Source: JAZDCZ01 sp046757925 | GTDB taxonomy: Bacteria; Gemmatimonadota; Gemmatimonadetes; Gemmatimonadales; GWC2-71-9 | Direction of reading: 5' to 3' | Assembly: GCA_046757925.1 (NCBI GenBank) | Contig: JBHHZE010000002.1 | Location: 62,001 to 126,000 of the forward strand | Length of the DNA: 64,000 bases | Shown: piece after piece, positions 33,184 to 42,634 of the stretch | How the letters are laid out: the number at the start of each line of letters is the position of its first letter | Position numbering within the stretch: the first letter of the stretch is position 1 | Made by a program: the position numbers and the translations under genes | The notes under the pieces: generated by a model | What the model was told of the DNA's origin: nothing | What the model saw: the letters and a program-made list of their open reading frames with translations, nothing else | Database searches by the model: none

Positions 33184-34292
33184 GGCCGGTTGGGATGCTG
33201 TGCGTCGAGAAACCAGCAGACCGGATCCCGGTGGGAGTGCTCGGGGCTACGGGGATCGTCGGGCAGCGTCTGATCCAACTCCTCTCGCAACATCCTTGGT
33301 TTCGCTTGATGGAACTAGTGGCCTCGCCGGGATCCTCTGGACGGCTCTACCGTGATGCCGCGCGTTGGGTAGCGGGGTCCGACGGTGATGTCCCGGCAGA
33401 TGTCGCAGACACTATACTGCAGTCACCGGAGGCGGAGTTGGCATCGCCGATTCTCTTTTCGGCTCTCGGGTCGGACGTCGCCGCAGAACTCGAGCCCCTG
33501 CATGCACAGCGTGGGCACTCGGTGATCTCGAACGCAAGCGCGTTCCGTACCGATCCGCAAGTTCCCCTCCTCATTCCCGAGGTCAATCCCGAGACGCTCG
33601 ACCTCCTTGCACAGCAGAAGTGGAGCGATCGGGGAGGTGGCATTGTAACGAATCCAAACTGCTGTGTAGTTGGGTTGAGTTTGGCGCTGGCACCTCTGGA
33701 GAAACAGTTCGGCATCGAGGCGGTGACGGTGAATACTTTGCAGGCCCTGTCGGGCGCGGGTTATCCGGGAGTACCATCGGTGGCGGTGCTTGGCAATGTG
33801 ATACCGTTCATTGCGGGAGAAGAAGAGAAGATGCGCGTGGAGCCGCTCGAGATCCTGCAGGCGGAATTCCCCATTTCCGTTGCCGTGCACCGGGTGCCGG
33901 TGATCGATGGCCATACGATGACGGTATTCGTCAAACTGAAGAAGCGCACGGAGATCGCTTTAGTGCGCAGGGCGATGGAACTCTACGTGGGAAAGCCGCC
34001 GTCGCCGGATCTTCCCTCGGCGCCGCGCCGGCCGCTTCATGTGCTCGAGGAACGGGACCGACCGCAACCGGCGCGCGATGCCATGCGCTGTCGCGGAATG
34101 GTGGTGAGCGTCGGTCGCATCCGTCGGGATCCAGTGTATGATGCATGCTTCACTTTGGTCGTGCACAATACCCTGCGCGGTGCCGCCGGGGCGGCAATCC
34201 TCAATGCCGAGTTGCTGGTGGCTACGCACAAGATCAGAGGGCTCGGGTCCCGGCGGGATGAGTGCAGCGCGAAACGATTGATAACCGGATGA
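33180..34292 (+). CDS. asd: Aspartate-semialdehyde dehydrogenase
   Basis: It reduces aspartyl phosphate to aspartate semialdehyde. The Rossmann start reads GVLGATGIVGQRLIQLL, the catalytic cysteine lies in TNPNCC, and the QALSGAGYPGVPS block is characteristic of the archaeal/fungal-type enzyme. 370 residues from GTG 33180, which overlaps the aspartokinase stop (GTGA). Its own TGA overlaps an ATG at 34289 that begins a broken reductase gene, showing that the operon once continued. Confidence 0.93.
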   Translation: MRPVGMLCVEKPADRIPVGVLGATGIVGQRLIQLLSQHPWFRLMELVASPGSSGRLYRDAARWVAGSDGDVPADVADTILQSPEAELASPILFSALGSDVAAELEPLHAQRGHSVISNASAFRTDPQVPLLIPEVNPETLDLLAQQKWSDRGGGIVTNPNCCVVGLSLALAPLEKQFGIEAVTVNTLQALSGAGYPGVPSVAVLGNVIPFIAGEEEKMRVEPLEILQAEFPISVAVHRVPVIDGHTMTVFVKLKKRTEIALVRRAMELYVGKPPSPDLPSAPRRPLHVLEERDRPQPARDAMRCRGMVVSVGRIRRDPVYDACFTLVVHNTLRGAAGAAILNAELLVATHKIRGLGSRRDECSAKRLITG

Positions 34293-34428
34293 GCTGGGCA
34301 CGCACCTTTGTCACCCGCAATATCCCAGCGCCAGGGCTCGAGATCGTGGCGGCATCGGGGCCGAAGTGATCATCTATCAGGAGGACGAAGCGCAAGATGT
34401 TCCGCGTCACGGGTACCACCGGCACTAA
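34289..34428 (+). pseudogene. N-terminal remnant of a D-2-hydroxyacid dehydrogenase
   Basis: ATG 34289 overlaps the asd stop (ATGA) and begins TFVTRNIPAPGLEIVAAS, the usual first strand and helix of glyoxylate/hydroxypyruvate reductases, then meets TGA at 34367. One base added to the GGGG run at 34357-34360 restores GAEVIIYQEDEA, the expected next strand. Nothing of the NAD-binding domain or catalytic His remains. The protein is dead. Confidence 0.65.
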
Positions 34429-34465
34429 CGTGATGGATGTACACGTTGCCTTGATTCCCGAGTAA
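34397..34465 (+). pseudogene. C-terminal remnant of a MOFRL glycerate kinase
   Basis: The 22 codons before TAA 34463-34465 read FRVTGTTGTNVMDVHVALIP, which resembles the extreme C-terminus of DUF4147/MOFRL glycerate 2-kinases (TGPTGTNVxDL...). It overlaps the end of the reductase remnant out of frame. Both enzymes act in the glycerate pathway, so a single deletion that fused the start of one gene to the end of the other is the simplest origin. Confidence 0.5.
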
Positions 34466-34475
34466 CGTCGAGACC

Positions 34476-35801
34476 ATGAACGTGACCTCCCCACGACTCC
34501 GTAACGTTTCCTTGGAGGATGTGACCTTGTCGAAACCCCGACTTGGAGTTCGCGAGAACGGACCACAGATTGTACTGCTTCTTCTCATCGTGGTCTTCAT
34601 TGGGGCGGTAGTGGGCGTCGAGCGTTCTGTCCTTCCACTGCTGGCCAAAGCGGAGTTCGGTCTTAAGTCGGCGACCGTGTCCATCAGCTTCCTTGCTGCA
34701 TTTGGATTCACCAAGGCGTTGGCCAATTTCTTGGCGGGCGATCTCGCCGGGCGGATGGAGCGGCGACCTATCCTGCTGCTCGCCTGGGGATTCGGCATTC
34801 CCGTCCCGCTCCTGCTCATGTGGGCGCCATCGTGGAGTTGGATCGTGTTCGCCAACCTGCTCCTCGGAATCAACCAGGGGCTTGCTTGGTCCACAACGCA
34901 GATCATGAAACTCGAACTGGTGGGGCCGAGGCGGCGCGGATTGGTAATGGGATTAAACGAGTTCGTTGGGTACCTGGCGGTGGCGGTGGCCGCTCTGGGC
35001 GCGGGGAATCTTGCGGCGACGTATGGTCCGCGACCAGCGCCCTATCTGATCGCTTTGACCGCAGCGCTGCTGGGTGTGGTGGTCACGCTACTCGGCGTTC
35101 GCGATACCGGCGGCCATGTCGCACTGGAACGTATGGCGGTGGCCGCGGTGCCCCAGGCTGGGGCAACGCACGAACTGCCGTCCCGACCCGGGGCGCGGCT
35201 ATGGCACGGTAGCTGGTCCAACAAAGCACTCTTTGCCGCCAACCAAGCTGGACTCCTCAACAACTTCAAGGAAGGAGTGGCCTGGGGATTATTGCCGATC
35301 TACTTCGCGGCACAGGGACTGAGCATACAGAAAATTGGGTGGCTAGCGGCCATGTATCCCGCAGTATGGGGCGTCGCGCAGCTCGGCACCGGATCACTCT
35401 CGGACCGAGTCGGCCGTCGCGGCTTGATCGTCGGCGGCCTCCTGGTTCAGGCCGTCGCCTTAGTGGGGTTCGCCACCATGAACGGCTTCATTCCATGGGC
35501 GGTGGCCGCGGTGGCTCTAGGCTTGGGCACGGCTGCCATCTACCCCACCCTCATCGCGCAGGTCAGCGACTTGGTGGGTCCACAGACCAGGCCCAGCGCG
35601 GTAGGTCTGTATAGACTTTGGCGCGACTTCGGCTACGTGGTCGGTGCGTTGGTTGCTGGACTCCTCACTGACCTGGTGGGCTTCCGGCCGACTGTCATAG
35701 TTGTTGCTCTCCTGCTGGCCGGGTCCAGTTTCATTGCATATGCGTTACTTCCCGCCCCGTCATCATTAACGACCCGAACACTTCTTGGCGTACTGCCTTG
35801 A
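34476..35801 (+). CDS. MFS transporter
   Basis: A 441-residue major facilitator with about 12 hydrophobic helices in two halves. The A-like motif GDLAGRMERRPIL after helix 2 and GSLSDRVGRRGLIV in the second half are intact; a polar loop of about 40 residues separates the halves. Substrate unknown. It starts 10 bases after the glycerate-kinase remnant, so it may have been the transporter of that lost pathway or may have been joined to the operon by the deletion. Confidence 0.9.
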   Translation: MNVTSPRLRNVSLEDVTLSKPRLGVRENGPQIVLLLLIVVFIGAVVGVERSVLPLLAKAEFGLKSATVSISFLAAFGFTKALANFLAGDLAGRMERRPILLLAWGFGIPVPLLLMWAPSWSWIVFANLLLGINQGLAWSTTQIMKLELVGPRRRGLVMGLNEFVGYLAVAVAALGAGNLAATYGPRPAPYLIALTAALLGVVVTLLGVRDTGGHVALERMAVAAVPQAGATHELPSRPGARLWHGSWSNKALFAANQAGLLNNFKEGVAWGLLPIYFAAQGLSIQKIGWLAAMYPAVWGVAQLGTGSLSDRVGRRGLIVGGLLVQAVALVGFATMNGFIPWAVAAVALGLGTAAIYPTLIAQVSDLVGPQTRPSAVGLYRLWRDFGYVVGALVAGLLTDLVGFRPTVIVVALLLAGSSFIAYALLPAPSSLTTRTLLGVLP

Positions 35802-36198
35802 TATTCCGCGCGTCTTTCCGGCAATGGGCTTTGCCTTCGTCGCGTTGTGCAACGCGAATTTGCCTTATTGTGAGTGCTGACCATCCTTCCGGTTACGTCT
35901 CCGGATGTTCTTTCAGCCCGCCACATGTGGACGGAAGTCTCCGCGCTCGCAATCATCGTGGCTATTGTGGTTCTCGCAATCGCGACTGGCTCATGCGCAA
36001 CGTGGCTGAAAGGGTTCTTCACTTCGGCGCACTGACTTGTGGCAAGGAGCTGACGGCCAGGGAGATACTGCCAATCAGGTCCATTGCAACCAATGCAACC
36101 AGCCACGCATCAAACAGAGTGTGATTACTTGCCAAGTCCGCAACATCTGGCAACGTCTCTGCGACCGACGCGCCAGGTAACAGTGAAAGGAAATTCTG
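35802..36198. other. Intergenic region with one possible small membrane ORF
   Basis: About 400 bases without a firm gene. A frame at 35874-36035 (GTG, 53 codons; or ATG 35925, 36 codons) encodes one hydrophobic helix (ALAIIVAIVVLAIA) but lacks a ribosome site. The last part holds AAAGGA (36183-36188) as ribosome site for the next gene. I see no tRNA or strong hairpin. Confidence 0.4.
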
Positions 36199-37237
36199 AT
36201 GAAACGATCCATTCTGCTCTTCGTGGGCCTTTCGTCTTTAGCGATCGCTCCAGTGTGGGGTCAAGAGAGTGGTACAAGCGATCACGGGAAGCTGGTAGAT
36301 AGTGATGGCACCAGGGTCCATATCTTTGGCTTGAAGGCGAAACAGCCACTCCAGCTGATCAAGGATATCCGCAGCATTCACCCGTCGCGGCCACTGGGCG
36401 CTTGCATGGCTGACCTCAGAGGGCCACTCGGTTACCCCGACGCCCTCGTCAGGTACTACCCGGTGGGAAATGATAATTTCGGCGGCGTCATGATTGGAGT
36501 CGTGGACCTACAGGATAGCGCTCGCGTTTCCTATCGCGCCAAACCGGAGTTGGGAACACGCCCTTCCGGCTCGGTGGCAGGACATTCCGACACCTTCGAT
36601 GCTGGGTTCGCGGCTCCATGCCGTTTTCCGTGGTTATGCGGACGTGCGTGCGGGCAGTGAAGATGTGGCCCTAGAGCGAGCTAAGGCATACGGCTTTTCT
36701 ACTGACAGTGCCAGGGCGTTTTGGCGCGGTCTCCGCAACAAGACGCTGCCCGTTGATCGTGACCTGGCAGACTCCACCCTTGCGTATGATGGCGATGAGA
36801 CCCACCGTGTAGTTGCCGCCGGGATCCTAATGAACTTCGCTGATACTGATGCAACCTGGTGGTCATTGGTCGAGGCGTTACGCGACCCTGATGACGGCGT
36901 GAAGGAAGTGGCCCGGTTTGCCCTCCTCGGATTTCTGGACACCGGTCGGGAGATCCACCACGTCGACTGGCAACCAGTGCAGAGTCCACTCCGGCACCTG
37001 CTGGCAGGAACCAACCCGAGTTCGTTTCGTGATCTATTGGACATACTTCGCAGTACGACTATCGAACCGCAACTTGCGCGTGGCCTGTTGGGGGAGAGCA
37101 ATGACTTCTTGCAAGGTTTCCTCGATGCGGACTATGCCCCTATCCGGGACGGCGTGGTCAAATTCTTGACGTACGTGTACCAGGACGATCATGGCGATGT
37201 GCATTACTGGAAGGACAAGCTTCGGCACATGAAATGA
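36199..37237 (+). pseudogene. Exported HEAT-repeat-like protein with frameshift
   Basis: ATG 36199 with AAAGGA upstream starts a protein with a signal peptide (about 1-22, ending VWGQ). The first frame runs well to PELG (36552) and then loses sense, ending at 36660. The second frame continues with ALPARWQDIPTPSML and a helical, HEAT-like body to 37237. Removing one G from GGG at 36552-36554 joins them into about 345 residues. Either a recent null mutation or an assembly error in a G run. The second frame alone lacks a credible start. Confidence 0.75.
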
Positions 37238-37360
37238 CGTGGTGAGCCAATCTGCCTGGCCTGGCAGAGGATGCTTGCATGGAGCCCGCAGGTATTTCTT
37301 GCCGTGGAGGAGTATAGGAATCATTGCCGTACATCCATTCAGCTGAGTTAGGAGGAAACC

Positions 37361-37978
37361 TTGCAGCGTCCTGGCAAAATCATCTGCGTCGGTCGCAACT
37401 ATTTCGATCACGCCGCAGAACTCGGCAATACGGTCCCCGCAGAACCCCTCATCTTCTTGAAACCGCCGTCGGCCGTGATTGGGCCGGACGAGTCGATCGT
37501 GCTGCCGGATGTGTCGCAGCGGGTGGAGCACGAGGGCGAAATCGGATTGGTGGTGGGGCACGGGTTGTGTAAAGTTGCGGAAGGAGATGCGCTCCAGGGC
37601 ATCGCCGGCGTCACATGCGTGAACGATGTTACGGCACGAGATCTCCAGCGCAGCGACGATCAGTGGACCCGCGCCAAGGGGTTCGACACGTTCTGTCCGG
37701 TTGGCCCGCGTGTGGTGCCGCTGCAAGACGTGGCGTCGATCGACGGTCTCGAGGTGATCTGTCGCGTGAACGGTGCCGAGCGGCAGCGGGGCAGGGTGTC
37801 GCAGATGGCGTTCGGTCTTGCCCGCATCGTTTCCTACATTTCACAGATCATGACACTCGAAGAGGGCGATCTGATCGTGACGGGCACACCGGCCGGAGTG
37901 GGACCGCTCGAACCGGGAGACGCCGTGGAGGTGGAGATCCCTGGAGTTGGAGTGCTGCGTAATCCCGTTGTGCGTTGA
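37361..37978 (+). CDS. Fumarylacetoacetate hydrolase family protein
   Basis: A compact FAH-fold enzyme of 205 residues: KIICVGRNYFDHAAELG, metal ligands E58, E60 (EHEGE) and D89 (CVNDVTARD), and GDLIVTGTPAGVG near the C-terminus. The short form resembles acylpyruvases/oxaloacetate decarboxylases (FAHD1, YcgM) more than true fumarylacetoacetase. TTG start at 37361 with a strong ribosome site GGAGG (37350-37354). Single gene; no tyrosine-catabolism partner nearby. Confidence 0.92.
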   Translation: MQRPGKIICVGRNYFDHAAELGNTVPAEPLIFLKPPSAVIGPDESIVLPDVSQRVEHEGEIGLVVGHGLCKVAEGDALQGIAGVTCVNDVTARDLQRSDDQWTRAKGFDTFCPVGPRVVPLQDVASIDGLEVICRVNGAERQRGRVSQMAFGLARIVSYISQIMTLEEGDLIVTGTPAGVGPLEPGDAVEVEIPGVGVLRNPVVR

Positions 37979-38090
37979 GGACCCAAACTTCCGGTGCGCA
38001 GAATTGCGTACCGTCCCGCGGTATTTCGGTTATGTGGAGCTGAGCGTATCTTCTATATGTGGGCAGCAACACAACCTTTGCGAGGTTTGA

Positions 38091-38501
38091 ATGCCGATTG
38101 CTGCCAAGTTTTCCAAGGAGTTCTACGCCAAGCTCGGCCATGGCATAGCCGACGAGCTGGTAGACTGGTTCAACAAGGTGGACACAACATACCGCTCCGA
38201 GTTCAGAGAGCTGTTTACCGTCAACTTCGCGCGATTTGATGCGAAGTTGGAGCAACGGCTTGTCGAGATCAAGGCGGAGTTGCGTGAGGAGATGACGAAG
38301 TTGGAGCAACGGCTTGTCGAGGCTAAGGCGGAGTTGCGTGAGGAGATGGCGAAGTTTGAGCAACGGCTTGTCGAGGTCACGGCGGAGTTGCGGACAGAAT
38401 TTCGCTCCGGCCTTGCAGGACTCGAGAGCAGGCTGATCAAGTGGATGTTTCTGTTCTGGGTCGGGACGTTGGGGACGGTTATAGCATTGCTAAAAATGTG
38501 A
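38091..38501 (+). CDS. Coiled-coil protein with C-terminal membrane anchor (LA_3696-like)
   Basis: 136 residues. The start (AKFSKEFYAKLGHGIADELV) and ELFTVNFARFDAKL match a small family I know under the locus name LA_3696 of Leptospira. The centre is a coiled coil built from an 18-residue unit (LEQRLVExxAELREEMxK) repeated almost three times at DNA level. A transmembrane helix ends the protein (about 116-134). Function unknown. Copy number of the unit may vary between strains. It converges on the M23 gene with a 23-base overlap. Confidence 0.82.
   Translation: MPIAAKFSKEFYAKLGHGIADELVDWFNKVDTTYRSEFRELFTVNFARFDAKLEQRLVEIKAELREEMTKLEQRLVEAKAELREEMAKFEQRLVEVTAELRTEFRSGLAGLESRLIKWMFLFWVGTLGTVIALLKM
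38247..38393 (+). repeat. 54-bp tandem repeat inside the coiled-coil gene
   Basis: Units at 38247-38300, 38301-38354 and a partial third from 38355 differ at only a few bases. Each encodes 18 residues (five heptad-like turns), so gain or loss of a unit keeps the frame and changes coiled-coil length. Confidence 0.9.
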
Positions 38502-39441
38502 TCTCAAGAATGGTCTTCGTCCGTCTTTCACCGTCTTTCACCTCCCACGCCGCCAGATCCAGCTCGAACAGGCTCAGCGGATTCACCGTCACCGATCCGT
38601 AGCGGGCGATCCAGTGGAGGTGTGGACCGGTGACCCTACCAGTGGCGCCGACTTTCCCGATCAACTGTCCCCGTTCGACCGTGTCGCCCACGGCAACGTC
38701 GACTTCGCTCATGTGAAGATACGCCGTTACGAGGCCGCGGCCGTGATCGATGTAGACGATATTGCCGGCATAGTAGAACTCTCCGATCAAGGCCACGACG
38801 CCGCGATTGGCGGCGACGACGGGGTCGCCCAAGTTGCCCTCCAGGTCGAGTCCCATGTGCCTGCTCCTGAGTTCGCCGTTGAACTCGCGCCGCTGGCCGT
38901 AGTCGCTCGTGATCCGGGTGTCGCGCGGTCTCCTGAACTCGTTGTGCCACAGTCGCGGAGTGCTGTGTGACCGGCGCGAAACCGCGCCGCCGGCTCGGTT
39001 TTCGCGGGCAATTCTCGCGGCGAGCGCCGAGTCGGGCGGTTCCACGAAGCGGGGATCGACCGAGAGTTGCGCCACGGAAAATACACCGCGTGCGACGGGG
39101 ATGAAGGTGTGTTCCCGCTCTACCACTCGACCTGATCGTTCGATGATCAGCGACAGTTTGACACTATCGGGTGCAGTGATCGGTATCCCGGCCAGCGCGT
39201 GAAACCTGCCCTCCGAGTCGGGCTCGAAGTGCAGCGGCTGCCGGGCCAGCGAGCCCCTAATGGCTACTCCGGCAACCGCTCTCAGGGCCTCCGGAGGCTC
39301 GACTTCCAAATGCACGAACGACCCTTGTGTCGGACGGGCGGGTATCCAAGCCACGTCGGCCCGTTCGGGCCGTAAGCCGATGAATCCGGTGGCAACGCAT
39401 ATCACCGTGGCCAGCACTAGGGTTTGAAACGGAGATCTCAT
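38479..39441 (-). CDS. Exported M23 family metallopeptidase
   Basis: A 320-residue protein with an N-terminal membrane/signal segment (about 5-24), a beta-rich domain (about 30-130) and a C-terminal lysostaphin-type peptidase. Zinc motif: H-x3-D in RHMGLDLEG, and HLHW (TGPHLHW) near residue 275. It probably cleaves or binds peptidoglycan in the periplasm. ATG 39441. Its end overlaps the convergent coiled-coil gene by 23 bases. Confidence 0.9.
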   Translation of the reverse strand: MRSPFQTLVLATVICVATGFIGLRPERADVAWIPARPTQGSFVHLEVEPPEALRAVAGVAIRGSLARQPLHFEPDSEGRFHALAGIPITAPDSVKLSLIIERSGRVVEREHTFIPVARGVFSVAQLSVDPRFVEPPDSALAARIARENRAGGAVSRRSHSTPRLWHNEFRRPRDTRITSDYGQRREFNGELRSRHMGLDLEGNLGDPVVAANRGVVALIGEFYYAGNIVYIDHGRGLVTAYLHMSEVDVAVGDTVERGQLIGKVGATGRVTGPHLHWIARYGSVTVNPLSLFELDLAAWEVKDGERRTKTILEITFLAML

Positions 39442-39588
39442 CCTAAGAAGATAAAAACTTTTGCCGCCAAATCGTTCCCGGTCAGGTCGTTGCCCGGACT
39501 AGCAGTTTAGGGGCTCGTGGAGATTTCAGATCGGCGATTGCGGTGTGCGGATTGTGCGATCTCTCTCCGGGAGTCGGTGCAGCCCCGT

Positions 39589-39627
39589 CAATCTCCAATC
39601 TCCACTCTGCACTCTGCAATCTGCAAT
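39589..39627 (-). repeat. Solo heptamer repeat array (ATTGCAG/AGTGCAG family)
   Basis: Read on the minus strand it is two ATTGCAG, one AGTGCAG, then degenerate AGTGGAG and ATTGGAG units. It lies between the divergent M23 and S9 genes. The same heptamers flank the four-helix-bundle gene at 42.6-43.1 kb. No coding content. Confidence 0.8.
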
Positions 39628-39725
39628 CCCTTGAGACTGTGTGTGACGGCGGGTAGCTTGGCAGTACCGGGGTTGTGGGGGGCCGAGTGGGTAACAACAC
39701 GAATACGTGCGCACGGGGGAACACC

Positions 39726-42593
39726 ATGCACCGCAAAATCACGGCCGAACTGATCGCCGCCATCATGCTGCCAGGTCTGGCACTAGCCCAAGCGAAGCGG
39801 CCGCTCGACCACGAGGTCTACGACAGCTGGAACCGCATCCAGGATCAGCGGATCGCCGATAACGGAGCGTGGGCGCTGTATTCCCTGGTGCCGCAGGATG
39901 GCGATCCGGAACTCGATGTCAAGGCTATCAAGAACGGCGCATCTTACGTGACCCCGCGGGGACGCGGCGCCCGGTTCACCGCGGATAGCAAGTTCGTGGT
40001 GTTCACGATCAAGCCCGAATTGGCTCTGACACGCGCAGCCAAGAAGGACAAGAAGAAGCCGGATGCACAACCGAAAGACTCGTTGGGGATACTCGATCTC
40101 TCGACGGGTGAAGTAACGCGGGTCGCACGTGTCAAATCCTTCAAACTCCCCGAAGACGCCGGCGGCTGGGTGGCCTATCTCCTGGAGAAAGCAAAGCCGG
40201 CGGAGGACACGGCTGCGAAGAGCACGAAGCCGGAGGAGAAGGAAGAAGCCAAAGAGGGAGAAAAGAAAGACAAGAACAAGTCCAAGAAAAAGGAGGGTAC
40301 CGTGCTCGTGCTCCGGGCATTGGCGTCCGGTGAAGAGCACCGCTTCGAGAGCGTAACGGAATACGAGTTTTCGGAAAACGGCAAGCGGTTGATCTACACG
40401 GCGTCCAGCAAGGACAGCTCGGCCGACGGCGCCTACATGGTGAAGGTGTCCGACGGTTCCGTAACTGCGCTGTTGACCGGAGCGGGAGTTTACAAGTCAC
40501 CCGTATTCGATGAAGAGGGAGAGCAGGCCGCGTTCCTGTTCGATAGAGACGATCACACTGCCGACCAACCATCGTTCAAGTTGTATCACTGGCGGGACGG
40601 CGGTGGCTCGGCAACCGCCATCGCGAGTGAAGGCAGCCCTGGGATCCCCGATGGCTGGTGGGTGAGCGAGCACGGCGCTCCGTCGTTTTCGGAGAACGGC
40701 GAGCGACTGTTCTTTGGGACCGCGCCCAGACCGGCCCCCGAGCCCGAGGAGGAAACGCCCGACTACGAGAAGGTCAGTGTCGACGTGTGGAACTGGCAGG
40801 ACCCGCTGCTCCAGCCGATGCAACTCGTCCAGAAGGACGACGAACTCAAGCGGAACTACAAAGCCGTCGTTCATCTCGAGGACAAGCGCATCGTGCAGCT
40901 GGCCCGCATCGACATGCCGAATGTCACGATCGCCCGAGAGGGCGATGCCGACGTTGCGCTCGGCGCGTCCAACTACAACTACCGCAAGGAGATCTCCTGG
41001 GATTGGCCGCAGTACAACGACATCTACGTGGTGAATGTCGCGAACGGTGAACGCCACCTGGTAGAGCAGAGACTGCAGGCCCGCGCTTCTCTCTCGCCCG
41101 ACGGCCAGTTCATAGCATGGTGGGACGGCCACAAACTGGCATGGTTTGCCGTGGCAACTAGCGGAGGTGAACCGGTAAACCTGACCGGCAACATCCCCCA
41201 TCCGTTTGATGACGAACTCGCCGACCGGCCCGAGATCCCCAATTCGTATGGCAGCGCCGGCTGGACCGACGATGACAAGCGATTTCTCGTATACGACAAG
41301 TATGACGTCTGGGCGGTGGACCCGATGGGCAGTGCTCCCCCACGCAACGTGACCGACGGTGTAGGCAGGGCGCAGAACTTGAGGTTCCGCTACGTGCGAC
41401 TCGATCCCGAAGAAGAGTCGATTTCCGAGAGCGACCCGATGCTGTTGCACGCGTTCGATCTCACCACCAAAGATGCAGGATTCTATCGCGACAGAGTGCG
41501 CGGCACGCGGCGCCCTGCACGGCTCGTGATGATGGACCGCTCGTTCGAATTCCTGGGTAAGGCGGAGGACTCTGACGCGCTGATGCTGACTCGGCAGAGC
41601 TTCCAGGAATTTCCCAATCTATGGGTAACGGACCAGTCGTTCGAGGGCATGCGTCAGATCAGCGATGCCAACCCGCAGCAGGCGGAGTATCTGTGGGGGA
41701 CCGCAGAACTGGTGCATTGGCAGTCGACTGACGGGCTGCCGCTCGACGGAATTCTCTACAAGCCCGAGAACTTCGATCCGTCCAAGAAGTATCCCATGAT
41801 GGTCTACTTCTACGAGAAGATGTCGAACACACTCAATCGCTATCGTGCTCCCGTTCCGGGCAGCTCCAGTATCAGCATTCCGTTCTACGTGAGTCGCGGT
41901 TACGTGGTGTTCATTCCGGATATCTACTATAGGGACGGCTACCCGGGCGAAAGCGCCCTCAACTGCGTTGTGCCTGGCGTGTTGAGCGTAGTGGCCAAGG
42001 GGTTCGTCGATGCCGCGCGGATTGGCGTACAGGGCCACAGTTGGGGTGGTTATCAGATCGCATATCTGGTTACCCGCACAAACATCTTCCGTGCTGCCGA
42101 GGCCGGTGCGCCGGTCGCGAACATGACGAGCGCGTACGGAGGGATCCGGTGGGGCAGCGGCATGAGCCGCATGTTCCAGTACGAGCGCACACAGAGCCGT
42201 CTGGGTGGTTCACTGTGGGAGGCCAGGCCTCGCTACATAGAAAACTCTCCGCTCTTCTGGGCCGACAAGATCCAGACACCGGTGCTCATGATGCACAACG
42301 ATAAGGACACCGCCGTGCCATGGTATCAGGGCATCGAGTTCTTCGTGGCGCTCAGGAGGCTGCGTAAGCCCGCGTGGCTGCTCAACTACAACGATGAGCC
42401 GCATGGTTTGAGGAAGTATCAGAACAAGAAAGACTGGGCGGTGCGGATGCAGCAATATTTCGATCATTTCCTGATGGATGCGCCCGCCCCGGTCTGGCTT
42501 GCCGAGGGGGTGCCGGCCGTCCGGAAGGGAAAGACGTTGGGGTTGGAGCCTGTAAAGGAGCCAGGGCGGCCGGTGAGTGGTGGGAGGCAGTGA
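39726..42593 (+). CDS. Exported S9 family prolyl oligopeptidase-like peptidase
   Basis: From ATG 39726 (GGGGGA upstream) it has 955 residues: a signal peptide (about 1-22, ending LALAQ), a beta-propeller domain, and a C-terminal alpha/beta-hydrolase. The nucleophile is S772 in GHSWGG; the Asp (NDKDTAVP) and His (NDEPHGL) follow. A Lys/Glu-rich insert at about 145-185 (EEKEEAKEGEKKDKNKSKKK) is unusual and probably a disordered loop. It degrades peptides in the periplasm. The TGA abuts a heptamer array. Confidence 0.92.
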   Translation: MHRKITAELIAAIMLPGLALAQAKRPLDHEVYDSWNRIQDQRIADNGAWALYSLVPQDGDPELDVKAIKNGASYVTPRGRGARFTADSKFVVFTIKPELALTRAAKKDKKKPDAQPKDSLGILDLSTGEVTRVARVKSFKLPEDAGGWVAYLLEKAKPAEDTAAKSTKPEEKEEAKEGEKKDKNKSKKKEGTVLVLRALASGEEHRFESVTEYEFSENGKRLIYTASSKDSSADGAYMVKVSDGSVTALLTGAGVYKSPVFDEEGEQAAFLFDRDDHTADQPSFKLYHWRDGGGSATAIASEGSPGIPDGWWVSEHGAPSFSENGERLFFGTAPRPAPEPEEETPDYEKVSVDVWNWQDPLLQPMQLVQKDDELKRNYKAVVHLEDKRIVQLARIDMPNVTIAREGDADVALGASNYNYRKEISWDWPQYNDIYVVNVANGERHLVEQRLQARASLSPDGQFIAWWDGHKLAWFAVATSGGEPVNLTGNIPHPFDDELADRPEIPNSYGSAGWTDDDKRFLVYDKYDVWAVDPMGSAPPRNVTDGVGRAQNLRFRYVRLDPEEESISESDPMLLHAFDLTTKDAGFYRDRVRGTRRPARLVMMDRSFEFLGKAEDSDALMLTRQSFQEFPNLWVTDQSFEGMRQISDANPQQAEYLWGTAELVHWQSTDGLPLDGILYKPENFDPSKKYPMMVYFYEKMSNTLNRYRAPVPGSSSISIPFYVSRGYVVFIPDIYYRDGYPGESALNCVVPGVLSVVAKGFVDAARIGVQGHSWGGYQIAYLVTRTNIFRAAEAGAPVANMTSAYGGIRWGSGMSRMFQYERTQSRLGGSLWEARPRYIENSPLFWADKIQTPVLMMHNDKDTAVPWYQGIEFFVALRRLRKPAWLLNYNDEPHGLRKYQNKKDWAVRMQQYFDHFLMDAPAPVWLAEGVPAVRKGKTLGLEPVKEPGRPVSGGRQ

Positions 42594-42627
42594 TTGCAGA
42601 GTGCAGATTGCAGAGTGCAGATTGCAG
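42593..42627 (+). repeat. Left heptamer array of the four-helix-bundle cassette
   Basis: Five perfect heptamers alternate ATTGCAG and AGTGCAG. The array starts at the last base of the S9 TGA, so the stop codon and the array are fused. It is inverted relative to the array at 43105-43129. Confidence 0.9.
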
Positions 42628-42634
42628 CACAGTG

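Noticed and set aside
40497..41450. 317-codon minus-strand frame inside the S9 peptidase gene
   Set aside because: Antisense shadow; no start signal and no recognisable domain.
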